This document shows, piece after piece, positions 34,433 through 44,131 of a stretch of DNA of 64,000 nucleotides. The stretch is from positions 1 to 64,000 of the forward strand of contig NZ_FSRH01000015.1 of assembly GCF_900141635.1 (NCBI RefSeq). Reading direction: 5' to 3'. The stretch comes from Peptoclostridium litorale DSM 5388 (GTDB lineage Bacteria > Bacillota > Clostridia > Peptostreptococcales > Peptostreptococcaceae). Both the position numbers and the translations under genes were made by a program. Numbering within the stretch: position 1 is the stretch's first letter; each line of letters starts with the position of its first letter. The notes under the pieces were generated by a model. It was not told where the DNA came from and ran no database searches. It worked only from the letters and a program-made list of their open reading frames with translations.

Positions 34433-34457
34433 GGATTTTAGCAATTTGAGGAGGAAT

Positions 34458-35678
34458 ATGTCATTGAAAAAGACAATTGTTTATATAGGTGATTTTCTTT
34501 TTCCGCATGGCAATGCTGGTGGACAATTAGTGTTTGCGAATGGAAATGTTTTTAAGGAAATGGGTTATAATGTTATATTTATTGGGAATTCAAAAACAAT
34601 TGATTCCAATATAAAACTTTCTGATACAGAAAAAGAAATCTCAGGATTCAAGAGTTATACAATACCTTTTAAAAAACAGATTTCTGATATAAAAAATATT
34701 AGTAAAATTAATGCACAGATTATTAATTTGTTTAATTCATATAATGATGACATTAAAGCCGTGATTTGTTACGGATCACCAACATTAGCAATCACCATTT
34801 TATCTATTAGGAATTGGTGCAGAAAAAATAATGTCCCTTTTATTGGGAACCTTGTTGATATATCAGCTTTATCACATGGTTCTATACCTAACAGAATTTT
34901 GAAATGGACTGACAAGACCTTTTTACGTTCAATATTTAAGTATAGTTCTGATGGAGTAATTGCAGTGAGTGATTATATTAAACAGTATTTTGAGTATGGA
35001 AATAAAGCAATGATTATTTTGCCACCATTAGTCGTTACAGAGCGCCTGCCTCAATATATTTATAATTCAAGAGATAAACTTAATATTGTGTATGCAGGTA
35101 TCCCATTTCCGGTTGATGGTAGAAAAGTTGATGAATCGTCATATAAGGATAGACTTGATATTACCATCGATCTCTTGGGGGAAGTTTGCAGAATCAACAA
35201 AAAATTCACATTTAATATATATGGAATCACAAAAGATGAATATTTAGGGGTTGTTGGAAAACATAAACAATTATTAAGTGAGTTATCTGACACTATACTT
35301 TTTCATGGAAATACTAAAAATGAGGATGTTCTTCGAATTATATCTAATGCAGATTTTACAATTAACTTAAGGAATGTAAATAGAATGACAACAGCTGGTT
35401 TTTCCACTAAATTTGTTGAGAGTATTAGTTGTGGTACGCCTGCAATTACGACCAATACAAGTGATTTATCAAAATATTTAATAGACGGTAAGAACGGCTT
35501 TTTTATTAATATTGATGATAGAAAAGAAGCTGTGAATAAACTTCAGGAAATATTGAATTTGAATCCTGAAAGAATTCAACAAATGAAAAAACAATGTTAT
35601 GAATCAAGACTATTTGATTATAGGAGATATACAGATGAAATGAAGCAGTTTTTAGATTGCATAACTAATAACAAATAA
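34458..35678 (+). CDS. Family 4-type glycosyltransferase
   Basis: I chose the ATG at 34458 because GAGGAGGAA lies just before it; an upstream in-frame start would overlap the previous gene by 41 bases. The protein of 406 residues has the GT-B layout: an N-terminal domain with YIGDFLFPHGNAGGQ (glycine-rich acceptor loop), a middle VYAGIPFP, and a C-terminal donor domain with FHGNTKNEDVLRIISNADFTI and KFVESISCGTPAITT. These are the usual GT4 donor-site landmarks. It should transfer a sugar from a nucleotide donor to the growing repeat unit. The exact linkage is unknown. Confidence 0.88.
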   Translation: MSLKKTIVYIGDFLFPHGNAGGQLVFANGNVFKEMGYNVIFIGNSKTIDSNIKLSDTEKEISGFKSYTIPFKKQISDIKNISKINAQIINLFNSYNDDIKAVICYGSPTLAITILSIRNWCRKNNVPFIGNLVDISALSHGSIPNRILKWTDKTFLRSIFKYSSDGVIAVSDYIKQYFEYGNKAMIILPPLVVTERLPQYIYNSRDKLNIVYAGIPFPVDGRKVDESSYKDRLDITIDLLGEVCRINKKFTFNIYGITKDEYLGVVGKHKQLLSELSDTILFHGNTKNEDVLRIISNADFTINLRNVNRMTTAGFSTKFVESISCGTPAITTNTSDLSKYLIDGKNGFFINIDDRKEAVNKLQEILNLNPERIQQMKKQCYESRLFDYRRYTDEMKQFLDCITNNK

Positions 35679-35727
35679 ATGCTTAGAAAATATAGTAAAC
35701 TTTTCAATAAAAAATTCGAGGAATGAT

Positions 35728-36969
35728 ATGAATATGAGTAAAGAAATTGAATACGCTTTTTTAGGGGGAATATTTCCTAAAGACCTACAAAGCGAAGTAA
35801 AAGAGAAATCAATAGGGAATATTCAGTATGCAGCAAACACTCTACAATGGAATTTAATAAATGGTATAGAAAGCAATATTTCTGGGCCAATTAAATTATT
35901 TAATAGAATGTTTATCGGTTCTTTCCCAAATAAGTATAAAGATTTTTATATCAAAACAAAAGTTTTTAGCCATGAAGAAGGAGCTTGTGATATAAACATT
36001 GGTTTTATTAATGTTTTGTTTATAAAACAGCTACTAATACCAAAGGTTGCCAATAAATACTTGCTCGATTGGATAAATGATAATAATGACAAAAAAAAGG
36101 TGTTATTTGTATATTCGAGCAATTTTTTAGAAAGCATTACATTTGTAAAAAAGATAGATTCTTCAGTACATATATGTCTTATACTCCCTGACTTACCGTC
36201 TTTTATGAATATGGATAAATCCAATAGTATTCTTTATAAATGCCTTAATCGTTCTAACCAGAAAGCACTATTAAATAATATTAGGTATATAGATAGCTTT
36301 GTTATTTTAACTGATCAAATGGCAGAGGTACTAAGTATCAAAAACAAGAAACCTCATGTTGTTATTGAGGGGATGGTTTCAGATAGTAATAGCGATATCA
36401 ATCAAAATGATAATGATATAAAAGTAAATACAATATGCTATACTGGGACGCTAACAAAAAAATATGGAATAATGGATTTAGTTAAAGCATTTCGGTTAAT
36501 AGAGAATGAAGAATATAGACTTGTAATTTGTGGAAGTGGCGAAGCAGAAGCGGAAATTAAGAAAATTGCCTTAAATGATCCTAGGATTGAATATAAAGGA
36601 ATAATTCCACGTGAAGAAGCTATAAAAATACAAAAAAATTCAACAGTTCTGGTGAATCCTAGGAAGAACAATGAAATTTATACAAAATATTCTTTTCCCT
36701 CGAAAATAATGGAGTATATGATAGCTGGAAGACCTATTGTTTGCTATAAATTAGATGGTATGCCAGATGAATATGACGATTTTTTAAATTATGTTCATGA
36801 TAACTCAATTGAAAGCTTAAAAAATAAATTAGTTGAAGTAGTTTCTATGAAACAAGAAGAACTAATAAACCAAGGTATTAAGAATAGGAATTTTGTTCTA
36901 GAGAATAAGAACAACAACATTCAAGCGAAAAAAATTTTACAGATGATTGATACTACTCTTATTAAGTAG
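35728..36969 (+). CDS. Family 4-type glycosyltransferase
   Basis: A protein of 413 residues with GAGGAATG ahead of the ATG at 35728. The N-terminal half is divergent (YAFLGGIFPKDLQ, ICLILPDLPSFM). The C-terminal half has clear GT4 features: CYTGTLTKKYGIMDLVKAF near 235, LVICGSGEAEAEI, RIEYKGIIPREEAIKIQKN, and SFPSKIMEYMIAGRPIV near 330. It is probably a cytoplasmic enzyme adding a sugar of the repeat unit. Composition is very AT-rich, like its neighbours. Confidence 0.88.
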   Translation: MNMSKEIEYAFLGGIFPKDLQSEVKEKSIGNIQYAANTLQWNLINGIESNISGPIKLFNRMFIGSFPNKYKDFYIKTKVFSHEEGACDINIGFINVLFIKQLLIPKVANKYLLDWINDNNDKKKVLFVYSSNFLESITFVKKIDSSVHICLILPDLPSFMNMDKSNSILYKCLNRSNQKALLNNIRYIDSFVILTDQMAEVLSIKNKKPHVVIEGMVSDSNSDINQNDNDIKVNTICYTGTLTKKYGIMDLVKAFRLIENEEYRLVICGSGEAEAEIKKIALNDPRIEYKGIIPREEAIKIQKNSTVLVNPRKNNEIYTKYSFPSKIMEYMIAGRPIVCYKLDGMPDEYDDFLNYVHDNSIESLKNKLVEVVSMKQEELINQGIKNRNFVLENKNNNIQAKKILQMIDTTLIK

Positions 36970-37020
36970 TAAAAAAATTAAATGCTGAATTGAGCGATGA
37001 AAGAAAAGTAGGTATGAATA

Positions 37021-38145
37021 ATGTTACTATATACAAGTTTGATTTTTGTAATACTGATATATGGACTTTTTGAAAAAAAGAAATCACGGATAGCTTTACC
37101 ATCAATATCAACAGTTAAAACTAAAAGGTATTTAAATGTAAATAATTTGTTTTTGCTTTTAATTTTCACGTTGATGTTCATTTTAATCGCATTTCGGGGT
37201 GATTTTTCTGCAGACTATATAAATTATGAGACACATTATCAAATTGCAAAAAAAATATCATGGAATAATATTTTTAGAAATGGGTTAAGAGTAGGAGGAG
37301 CAGGAGATGTTGAATTTGGGTTTTATGTTTTGATGAAAACCATCGGAACATTTACATCAAATTCAATTTGGTTATTTAGTATTGTTGCGTTACTTACGAT
37401 TTATCCGATTTATATAAGTGTGAGGGATGAGTCAGAAATACAATGGCTTAGTATGCTATTGTTTATTGTGTTTGGATCATTTATTTCTTCTTTCAATGTT
37501 ATCAGAGCAATTTTAGCATACTCGATTTTATTTTATAATCGTCAATATATATATGATAAGCGATATTTTAGATATGTTGTAATAATATTATTATCAAGTT
37601 TTATTCATTCTAGTTCACTTCTAATGATTGTGGTTGTGTTATTAGATATGCTAAGGTTGAACAATAAGATTTATATCTTCTTATGGTTACCATTATCTCT
37701 AATTATATTTATTTTTAGCCATAAACTAATATTGCTTGCAGATGGCATTTTATATGACAGCTTTTTTTCGGAAATCTATCAACATGGCATTAGTAAAGTG
37801 AGTTACGGGAATATAATCGCACCGGCATTACTTGGTATTTTCTTTATTGTAGGTAGCTTATTGATAAATAATGACGATAGAAAATATAAGATTGGTTTAA
37901 TAACTACATCTTTATGGATCTTTTTTAGAATAAGTATGATAAATTTCTCTTTGATGAGGCGCTTTGCAGATATGATGTCACTCTATATGATTATATTTCT
38001 TCCATATATGATAACTAGATTGCCATTAGGCAAAAGTATAAAATTAACCACTAAAATAGTTTTAGCAATGGCAACAATAGCTTTATTTTACTATACAATG
38101 AAAGATTCTCCATATAATTCATATTATTTTATTTGGGATAGATGA
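37021..38145 (+). CDS. wzy: EpsG-family polysaccharide polymerase (Wzy)
   Basis: An integral membrane protein of 374 residues with about ten hydrophobic segments. The motif AFRGDFSADYINYETHY near 57-75, placed just after an early membrane segment, is the EpsG/Wzy periplasmic-loop signature. A later SSFNVIRAILAYSILFYNRQYI region also fits the family. Wzy joins flippase-exported repeat units into polymer on the outer membrane face. It is the only polymerase candidate in the locus. Confidence 0.85.
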   Translation: MLLYTSLIFVILIYGLFEKKKSRIALPSISTVKTKRYLNVNNLFLLLIFTLMFILIAFRGDFSADYINYETHYQIAKKISWNNIFRNGLRVGGAGDVEFGFYVLMKTIGTFTSNSIWLFSIVALLTIYPIYISVRDESEIQWLSMLLFIVFGSFISSFNVIRAILAYSILFYNRQYIYDKRYFRYVVIILLSSFIHSSSLLMIVVVLLDMLRLNNKIYIFLWLPLSLIIFIFSHKLILLADGILYDSFFSEIYQHGISKVSYGNIIAPALLGIFFIVGSLLINNDDRKYKIGLITTSLWIFFRISMINFSLMRRFADMMSLYMIIFLPYMITRLPLGKSIKLTTKIVLAMATIALFYYTMKDSPYNSYYFIWDR

Positions 38146-38190
38146 TTATTTAAAGTGTTATAGATGAAAAATTAGATGAGGAGTTTTTAG

Positions 38191-39402
38191 ATGAAGAGAA
38201 TCCTAAAAAGAGTGATTTTTAATTTGATAGACCGACAAAAATTTTACAAGTATAGGCGGTTATTAGCAAAATTATTATCATTTAAGAAAAATATTGTTAC
38301 TAAATTTGAAATTGACTCTTATGGCGATAATGAATCGGATACTTTTTTTGGCTATTATGATATTAGCCCTTTTCAAAATGACAAATTAGCTTATATTTCG
38401 GTAAAAAAAGATGAAAAAGAAGCGGATATAATTATCAGAGATATTGAGACAGGAAAAGAAAAAACAGTTGGAGCAACATCTGCATGGAATTGGCAGCAGG
38501 GTTCTAGACTTCGATGGGTTCCAAATAGACAAGACCATGTTATATATAACGATTTTGAAAACAACCAATTTGTTACAAAAATCGTTGATATTTCGAGTGG
38601 TGAAATAGCGGTTAAACAATGGCCTTTTTATGATATTGATTATACTGGAAGGATTGGAATAACTCTTGATTTTTTAAGGTTAGGAGTTATGCGTCCCGGA
38701 TATGGTTATACAAATTTACCATATGTAGAACCGCAATCATTAAATGATGAAGGGATAACAATTGTTGATTTATTAGAAGAAACTACTAAGAAGGTTATAA
38801 CTTACGAATTGATATCAAAGGTTATGGGCCAAAATGAGAATACTAACAACTATGAAAATAGTTATATAAATCATTTATCATTCTCTCCATCAGGTAATAA
38901 ATTTTTGTTTTTTTGGATTCAAATAGCTGAGAACAATATTCATAAAGCAAATCTTCTGGTTTATGATATTGAAAAAGCAGAATTAACTGTATTAGAAAAG
39001 GAACTTTCAGTATCGCATTATGATTGGATTGATGATGAATCAATTGTGGTCACTGCATATGACAAAAATAGAACATGTAGATACTATATTTATAATGTTA
39101 ATGGCGAGAGACAAGATTTTATGCATGATATTCTTGTTGGGGATGGACATCCTACATGGATAGGTAATGGAAAAGTGATTACTGACACATATGTAGACAA
39201 AAAGGGATATCAGAAAGTCTTGTTAATTGATATTAACGGAGAAAAGGTTGATCAGTTAGTTGATATATACAGTACTCACAAACATGTAGGAGAGAGAAGA
39301 TGTGATTTGCATCCTAGAGTTGATGCGGAAACCGAACATATCTGCTTTGATGCGGATGTGAATGGACATAGAAAGTTATACTTGTTGAAAGGTTGGGAGT
39401 AG
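38191..39402 (+). CDS. Beta-propeller protein of unknown function in the polysaccharide locus
   Basis: A protein of 403 residues after GAGGAG. It shows repeated WD/TolB-like beta strands: FGYYDISPFQNDKLAYIS near 50, NHLSFSPSGNKFLFFW near 228, YDWIDDESIVVTAYD near 278, HPTWIGNGKVITDTY near 321 and HPRVDAETEHICFD near 372. The pattern, including the DISPF and LHPRVD segments, recalls the seven-bladed fold of oligogalacturonate lyases (PL22), but I cannot confirm catalytic residues. There is no signal peptide. In a locus that makes UDP-GalA, a cytoplasmic propeller acting on or sensing the uronic-acid polymer is possible but unproven. Confidence 0.65.
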   Translation: MKRILKRVIFNLIDRQKFYKYRRLLAKLLSFKKNIVTKFEIDSYGDNESDTFFGYYDISPFQNDKLAYISVKKDEKEADIIIRDIETGKEKTVGATSAWNWQQGSRLRWVPNRQDHVIYNDFENNQFVTKIVDISSGEIAVKQWPFYDIDYTGRIGITLDFLRLGVMRPGYGYTNLPYVEPQSLNDEGITIVDLLEETTKKVITYELISKVMGQNENTNNYENSYINHLSFSPSGNKFLFFWIQIAENNIHKANLLVYDIEKAELTVLEKELSVSHYDWIDDESIVVTAYDKNRTCRYYIYNVNGERQDFMHDILVGDGHPTWIGNGKVITDTYVDKKGYQKVLLIDINGEKVDQLVDIYSTHKHVGERRCDLHPRVDAETEHICFDADVNGHRKLYLLKGWE

Positions 39403-39404
39403 GT

Positions 39405-40538
39405 ATGAGTGAATTTGCAATTATTATTACAGCATATAATAGACCTAGGGCTCTTAAAAATTTATTGGATTCTCTAGTGAATATTAGGTATGATAAGCAA
39501 ATTAAAATAGTGATAAGTATTGATAATAATGGCACAGAGGAAGTAAATCGAATTGCTAATGAATTTGTTTGGACTTATGGAGATAAAGAGGTTATAATCC
39601 ATAATCATAAATTGGGGCTTCGTAACCATTTTATATGGGTTGGCGATCAAACAAAAAAATATGAAAATGTAATTTTTTTAGAGGATGATTTAATTGTTTC
39701 ACCGGAAATGGTTGATTTTTCTTCTAAGGCTATTGAGTACTACAAAGATAAGCGTGATGTAGCTGGAATTTGTTTATATAATCCAATATTATGTGAATTT
39801 AACGGCTGCAAGTTCTATCAAAATCAAGATGGGTACGATGTTTATTTCCTCCAACACCCGTATTGGGGTAATGTTTGGAGTAAAGAGAAATGGGATGATT
39901 TTAAAGATTGGTTACCATCTTATGCACATAATCCGGATATAATTCCTAAAGCCGTTTCAAATTGGAAAGAATCATCGTTTAAAAAAGTATATATACAGTA
40001 TTTGGTTGAAACAAATAAATATATAGTTGTACCTAGAATATCATTAGTTACTAATAACGGAGAAGCAGGGCTTCACAACGCGGATGGTTTATATCAATAT
40101 CAAACAGTATTGATGAATGAGAGTACAGACTATAGATTTTGTGATTTTAATTCATCTAAGGCAAATTATGATGTTTACATGGAGATTACTACTGAGATAT
40201 TGAAGAAATATAATAGCGATTTAGGGCAGTATGATTTTGAGGTTGATTTAAAAGGAAACAGACATCAATATACAAAAGAATATGTTTTAACTACAAGACC
40301 GACCAATAATAAATTAATGACTTTTTCATCTCTTATGAAGCCAATGGAAAATGGTGTGATTTATAAATCAAAAGGTGAGGGTATAACCTTATGCAAGGCA
40401 GAGGATGTAATTATAGATAATAATTATGATGATTCTAGGTTATTTGTAGATGTAGATATGAATTACCACGTAAGAATAAAAACAGCAATACTTATGTTAA
40501 AAGCTGCATTATTAAAGAGAATACGGAGAATATTTTAA
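39405..40538 (+). CDS. GT-A fold glycosyltransferase (GT2/GT13-like)
   Basis: The ATG at 39405, preceded by GGGAGTAGG, begins three bases after the previous stop. The 377-residue protein opens FAIIITAYNRPRALKNLLDSL, then IVISIDNNGTEEV, GLRNHFIWV and VIFLEDDLIVSPEM. The EDD motif near 96 is the metal-binding site. The HPYWGNVWSKEKWDDF segment near 150 and the general pattern recall the GNT-I-like (GT13) branch of GT-A enzymes. The last 80 residues form a basic, partly hydrophobic tail. It probably adds a sugar of the repeat unit. Confidence 0.82.
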   Translation: MSEFAIIITAYNRPRALKNLLDSLVNIRYDKQIKIVISIDNNGTEEVNRIANEFVWTYGDKEVIIHNHKLGLRNHFIWVGDQTKKYENVIFLEDDLIVSPEMVDFSSKAIEYYKDKRDVAGICLYNPILCEFNGCKFYQNQDGYDVYFLQHPYWGNVWSKEKWDDFKDWLPSYAHNPDIIPKAVSNWKESSFKKVYIQYLVETNKYIVVPRISLVTNNGEAGLHNADGLYQYQTVLMNESTDYRFCDFNSSKANYDVYMEITTEILKKYNSDLGQYDFEVDLKGNRHQYTKEYVLTTRPTNNKLMTFSSLMKPMENGVIYKSKGEGITLCKAEDVIIDNNYDDSRLFVDVDMNYHVRIKTAILMLKAALLKRIRRIF

Positions 40539-41956
40539 TGAGGGCAAAAAGATTAATAAAGAATATGGGCTTTTATTTTCTGGGAACCTTTTCTACGAAA
40601 ATACTGCAATTCCTTTTTATACCTTTATATACAACATATATCATAACTTCAGATTTCGGTTATTATAATCTAACGATATCAATTATAAGCTTGGTAATAC
40701 CATTATTGTATCAATCAATATGGGAAGGTATTCTTAGATTTACGATAGAAGATGAAAATAATAATTATAAAATTTTATCAACTACAAATATATACTGTGC
40801 TGGGACAACTGTAATATATTCGGTAATATTTGTAGTGTTAAGCGTAGTAATAGATATTCAATATGGGATTTTAATTTTGGTGATGGGATTAAGCCATATG
40901 GGGGTTTCGTATTGGCAGTTTGCAGCAAGAGCGCTAAAGAGAAATAAGATTTTCGCTTTTTCTACGGTTGTAAATTCAGTTGTAACAATTACATTAAATT
41001 TATTTTTGATTATTGTATTGAAATGGGGGTTATTGGCACTTTTTATTGCAAATACAGTTGGTAACTTATCAATGGTCGTAATCATTGAAAGTAAAATCAA
41101 GTTATTTAGTAAAACTAGAAAAGAAGGCTTCGATTCTCAATTGTTAAGATCTATACTAAAATACTCATTACCGCTTTCAATTAATGCATTGTCTTGGTGG
41201 CTTATCACATCTTCGAATAACTTAGTTATTTCTAATAGGATAAGTATTGATGCTAATGGAATTTATGCAATGGCAAGCCGTTTCGGGTCTATAATGACAC
41301 TAATCACTTCTGTTATAAATATGGCTTGGCTAGAAGAAGCTTTTAGAACATACGGTGATAGTGATAAAGATCAATATTTTAATGGAGTACTCAATATATT
41401 AACTAGGATTGTTTTCAGTGGTGTAGCTGTGTTAATACCCGTAACATATATATTTTATCAATTTTTTGTTTTTGGTGACTATTATGATGGTGTATATCTA
41501 ACTCCTATTATCTATTTGAGTGCGGGGTACTCTACTTTGGCAAGCCATTTGGGAAGTGGATTTTTAGCAAGAAAAGAAAGTGATATCATTTTTAAGACAA
41601 CATTTATTGGAGGAATAGTTTCAGCCGTTGGAGGATTTGTTTTAGCAAAATCATTTGGAGTCATGGCTGTTGTTATCACTTCATTAGTTGGCTACATGAT
41701 AATGTATTTAATTAGGATACCACTATTGAAAAAGAGAATGGATTTAAAAATTGACTTTATTACCCTAATTGGTTTAACTGGGTTTAATATATTGGTAATG
41801 GTTGCAAGTTCTATACAACCAAGAGTTTTTATATATCAATTGATCATATTTGTCTTAGCCTTGTTCATAGTGCTAATAATCAATCGAAAAGAGATTTTAA
41901 TGGTTATTAGTAAAATAATCAATAGAGATAGTCAAAAGAAAATAGCTAACAAATAA
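40538..41956 (+). CDS. wzx: Oligosaccharide flippase (Wzx)
   Basis: A membrane protein of 472 residues that overlaps the previous gene by one base. It begins with KNMGFYFLGTFSTKILQFLFIPLYT, the usual first helix of the polysaccharide transporter family, and has 12 to 14 hydrophobic segments. Charged loops such as SKTRKEGFDSQLLRSILKYSLP precede helix 7, the other family hallmark. Wzx flips lipid-linked repeat units to the outer face of the membrane for Wzy. The pair shows that the locus is Wzx/Wzy-dependent rather than ABC-dependent. Confidence 0.9.
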   Translation: MRAKRLIKNMGFYFLGTFSTKILQFLFIPLYTTYIITSDFGYYNLTISIISLVIPLLYQSIWEGILRFTIEDENNNYKILSTTNIYCAGTTVIYSVIFVVLSVVIDIQYGILILVMGLSHMGVSYWQFAARALKRNKIFAFSTVVNSVVTITLNLFLIIVLKWGLLALFIANTVGNLSMVVIIESKIKLFSKTRKEGFDSQLLRSILKYSLPLSINALSWWLITSSNNLVISNRISIDANGIYAMASRFGSIMTLITSVINMAWLEEAFRTYGDSDKDQYFNGVLNILTRIVFSGVAVLIPVTYIFYQFFVFGDYYDGVYLTPIIYLSAGYSTLASHLGSGFLARKESDIIFKTTFIGGIVSAVGGFVLAKSFGVMAVVITSLVGYMIMYLIRIPLLKKRMDLKIDFITLIGLTGFNILVMVASSIQPRVFIYQLIIFVLALFIVLIINRKEILMVISKIINRDSQKKIANK

Positions 41957-41999
41957 AGTGAATTTAGCATAAAAGCGAAGAAAATGGAGGATAAATTCA

Positions 42000-43019
42000 A
42001 TGTTTAAAGGAAAAACACTATTAATTACTGGTGGCACAGGATCGTTTGGTAATGCTGTTATGAAAAGATTCTTAGATACTGATATAAAGGAAATTCGTAT
42101 TTTTTCTCGAGATGAGAAAAAGCAAGACGATATGAGAAAACTTTATAAGAATGATAAACTAAAGTTTTATATAGGAAATGTACGAAATCTTGAAAGTGTA
42201 AAGAATGCAATGCATGGTGTGGACTACATATTTCATGCAGCAGCGCTTAAACAAGTACCTTCATGTGAATTTTTTCCGCTTGAAGCAGTGAAGACAAATG
42301 TTCTTGGTACAGACAATGTTCTTTCTGGTGCTATTGATATGGGAGTAAAAAAGGTCATTTGTCTTTCTACAGATAAAGCAGCCTACCCAATTAATGCTAT
42401 GGGAATTTCAAAGGCTATGATGGAGAAAGTATTTGTTGCTAAAGCAAAGACTGTGGATTCGGAAAAAACCCTTATTTGTGGTACCCGATATGGAAATGTA
42501 ATGGCATCAAGAGGTTCTGTTATTCCGTTATTTATTGACCAAATTAAGAATGGACAGCCTTTAACAGTAACGGACCCGAACATGACTCGTTTCTTGATGA
42601 GCCTTGAAGAGGCTGTAGAATTGGTTGTTTTTGCATTTCAAAATGCAGAAGTTGGAGATATTATGGTTCAGAAGTCACCAGCATCAACGATTGGAGATTT
42701 GGCACAGGCAGTAAAAGAACTTTTCAATGCAGACAATGAAATTAGAGTAATTGGTACACGACATGGTGAAAAACTATATGAAACTCTTCTTACAAAAGAA
42801 GAGCATGTTGTAGCAAGAGATATGGGTGGTTTTTATAGAGTTCCTGCTGATAAAAGAGACCTTAACTATGATAAGTACTTTGTGGAAGGAAATCAGAAGC
42901 TCTCTTCAGAAGATGAGTATAATTCACATAATACTGAAAGACTTAATGTAGAACAGATTAAAAAGAAGCTATTACAGCTTGATTATGTCATAGAACAATT
43001 GGAAGGTTGGAATAGATAA
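42000..43019 (+). CDS. capE: CapE/FnlA-type UDP-GlcNAc 4,6-dehydratase (5-inverting)
   Basis: A soluble protein of 339 residues with TLLITGGTGSFGNAV near 6-20, FSRDEKKQDDMR, HAAALKQVP near 80, and the catalytic STDKAAYPINAMGISK near 122-138. Length and sequence fit the soluble CapE/FnlA branch, not the membrane-bound branch at 27909. It converts UDP-GlcNAc to UDP-2-acetamido-2,6-dideoxy-beta-L-arabino-hex-4-ulose, the first step to UDP-L-FucNAc. CapF- and CapG-like genes follow with overlaps or tiny gaps, giving the full three-enzyme pathway. Confidence 0.92.
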   Translation: MFKGKTLLITGGTGSFGNAVMKRFLDTDIKEIRIFSRDEKKQDDMRKLYKNDKLKFYIGNVRNLESVKNAMHGVDYIFHAAALKQVPSCEFFPLEAVKTNVLGTDNVLSGAIDMGVKKVICLSTDKAAYPINAMGISKAMMEKVFVAKAKTVDSEKTLICGTRYGNVMASRGSVIPLFIDQIKNGQPLTVTDPNMTRFLMSLEEAVELVVFAFQNAEVGDIMVQKSPASTIGDLAQAVKELFNADNEIRVIGTRHGEKLYETLLTKEEHVVARDMGGFYRVPADKRDLNYDKYFVEGNQKLSSEDEYNSHNTERLNVEQIKKKLLQLDYVIEQLEGWNR

Positions 43020-44128
43020 TGAAAATATTAGTCACTGGGGCAAAAGGTTTCATAGGTAAAAATTTAATAGCAGAACTAAGAAATAGGAAATACAATGATA
43101 TCTTTGAGTATGACAAAGAGACCAATCCGGAATTTCTTGATGAGTATTGTAAAGAAGCAGATTTTGTTTTTCATCTGGCAGGTGTAAACCGTCCTAAAAA
43201 GAAATCTGAATTTATGGAAAGCAACTTTGGATTCACCTCAACGCTTTTAGATACGCTCAAAAAATATATGAACTTCTGCCCGGTGATGATTTCATCTTCA
43301 ATTCAAGCTGAGATAGACAATCCTTATGGTGAAAGTAAAAAGGCTGGCGAAGACCTTCTGTTTGACTATAGCAAAGAAACAGGAGCTAAGGTACTTATCT
43401 ATAGATTCCCGAATGTATTCGGTAAATGGTGTAGACCTAATTATAATAGCGCCATAGCAACATTCTGTCACAATATCGCACACGATTTACCAATTAAAAT
43501 TAACAATCCAAGTGTAATTATGAATCTTGTTTATATAGATGATGTAGTAAATGAGCTTATCAACGCACTAAAAGGTAATGAAAATAAAGAAGACGCATTC
43601 TGTGTAGTTCCAGTAGTACACACTATTAAATTAGGTGAAATAGTAGACTTAATTGACTCGTTCAAGAAGAGCAGAGAAGAACGATTTATTCCAAATATGT
43701 CTGATATTTTCATAAAAAAACTTTACAGCACATATCTAAGTTATTTGCCAGAAGATCAATTTAACTATGATTTGAAGATGAATGTTGATCAAAGAGGATC
43801 TTTTACAGAGTTTATAAAAACACCTGATAGAGGACAAGTATCTGTAAATATTTCCAAGCCCGGAATTACAAAAGGAAATCACTGGCATCATACAAAAAAT
43901 GAGAAGTTCCTTGTAGTAAGCGGTAAAGGTGTTATTCGTTTTAGAAAAATAGATTCTGATGACGTATTAGAGTATTTCGTGAGTGGAGAGAAAATGGAAG
44001 TTGTAGACATTCCGACAGGTTATACACATAATATAGAAAACCTAGGCGATACTGATATGGTGACAATTATGTGGGCCAATGAAGCTTATGATCCAGAGAA
44101 ACCTGATACTTACTTTTTGGAGGTATAA
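43019..44128 (+). CDS. capF: CapF-type bifunctional epimerase/reductase with cupin domain
   Basis: A protein of 369 residues, the size of staphylococcal CapF, overlapping the CapE-like gene by one base. The N-terminal Rossmann domain shows ILVTGAKGFIGKNL, HLAGVNRPK near 58, SSSIQAEIDNPYGESKKAGED near 91, and FPNVFGKW. The C-terminal cupin shows ITKGNHWHHTKNEKFLVV near 285-302, with the metal-binding histidines, and TGYTHNIENLG. The cupin epimerises C3 and the reductase domain reduces C4, giving UDP-L-PneNAc for the next enzyme. Confidence 0.92.
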   Translation: MKILVTGAKGFIGKNLIAELRNRKYNDIFEYDKETNPEFLDEYCKEADFVFHLAGVNRPKKKSEFMESNFGFTSTLLDTLKKYMNFCPVMISSSIQAEIDNPYGESKKAGEDLLFDYSKETGAKVLIYRFPNVFGKWCRPNYNSAIATFCHNIAHDLPIKINNPSVIMNLVYIDDVVNELINALKGNENKEDAFCVVPVVHTIKLGEIVDLIDSFKKSREERFIPNMSDIFIKKLYSTYLSYLPEDQFNYDLKMNVDQRGSFTEFIKTPDRGQVSVNISKPGITKGNHWHHTKNEKFLVVSGKGVIRFRKIDSDDVLEYFVSGEKMEVVDIPTGYTHNIENLGDTDMVTIMWANEAYDPEKPDTYFLEV

Positions 44129-44131
44129 CTG

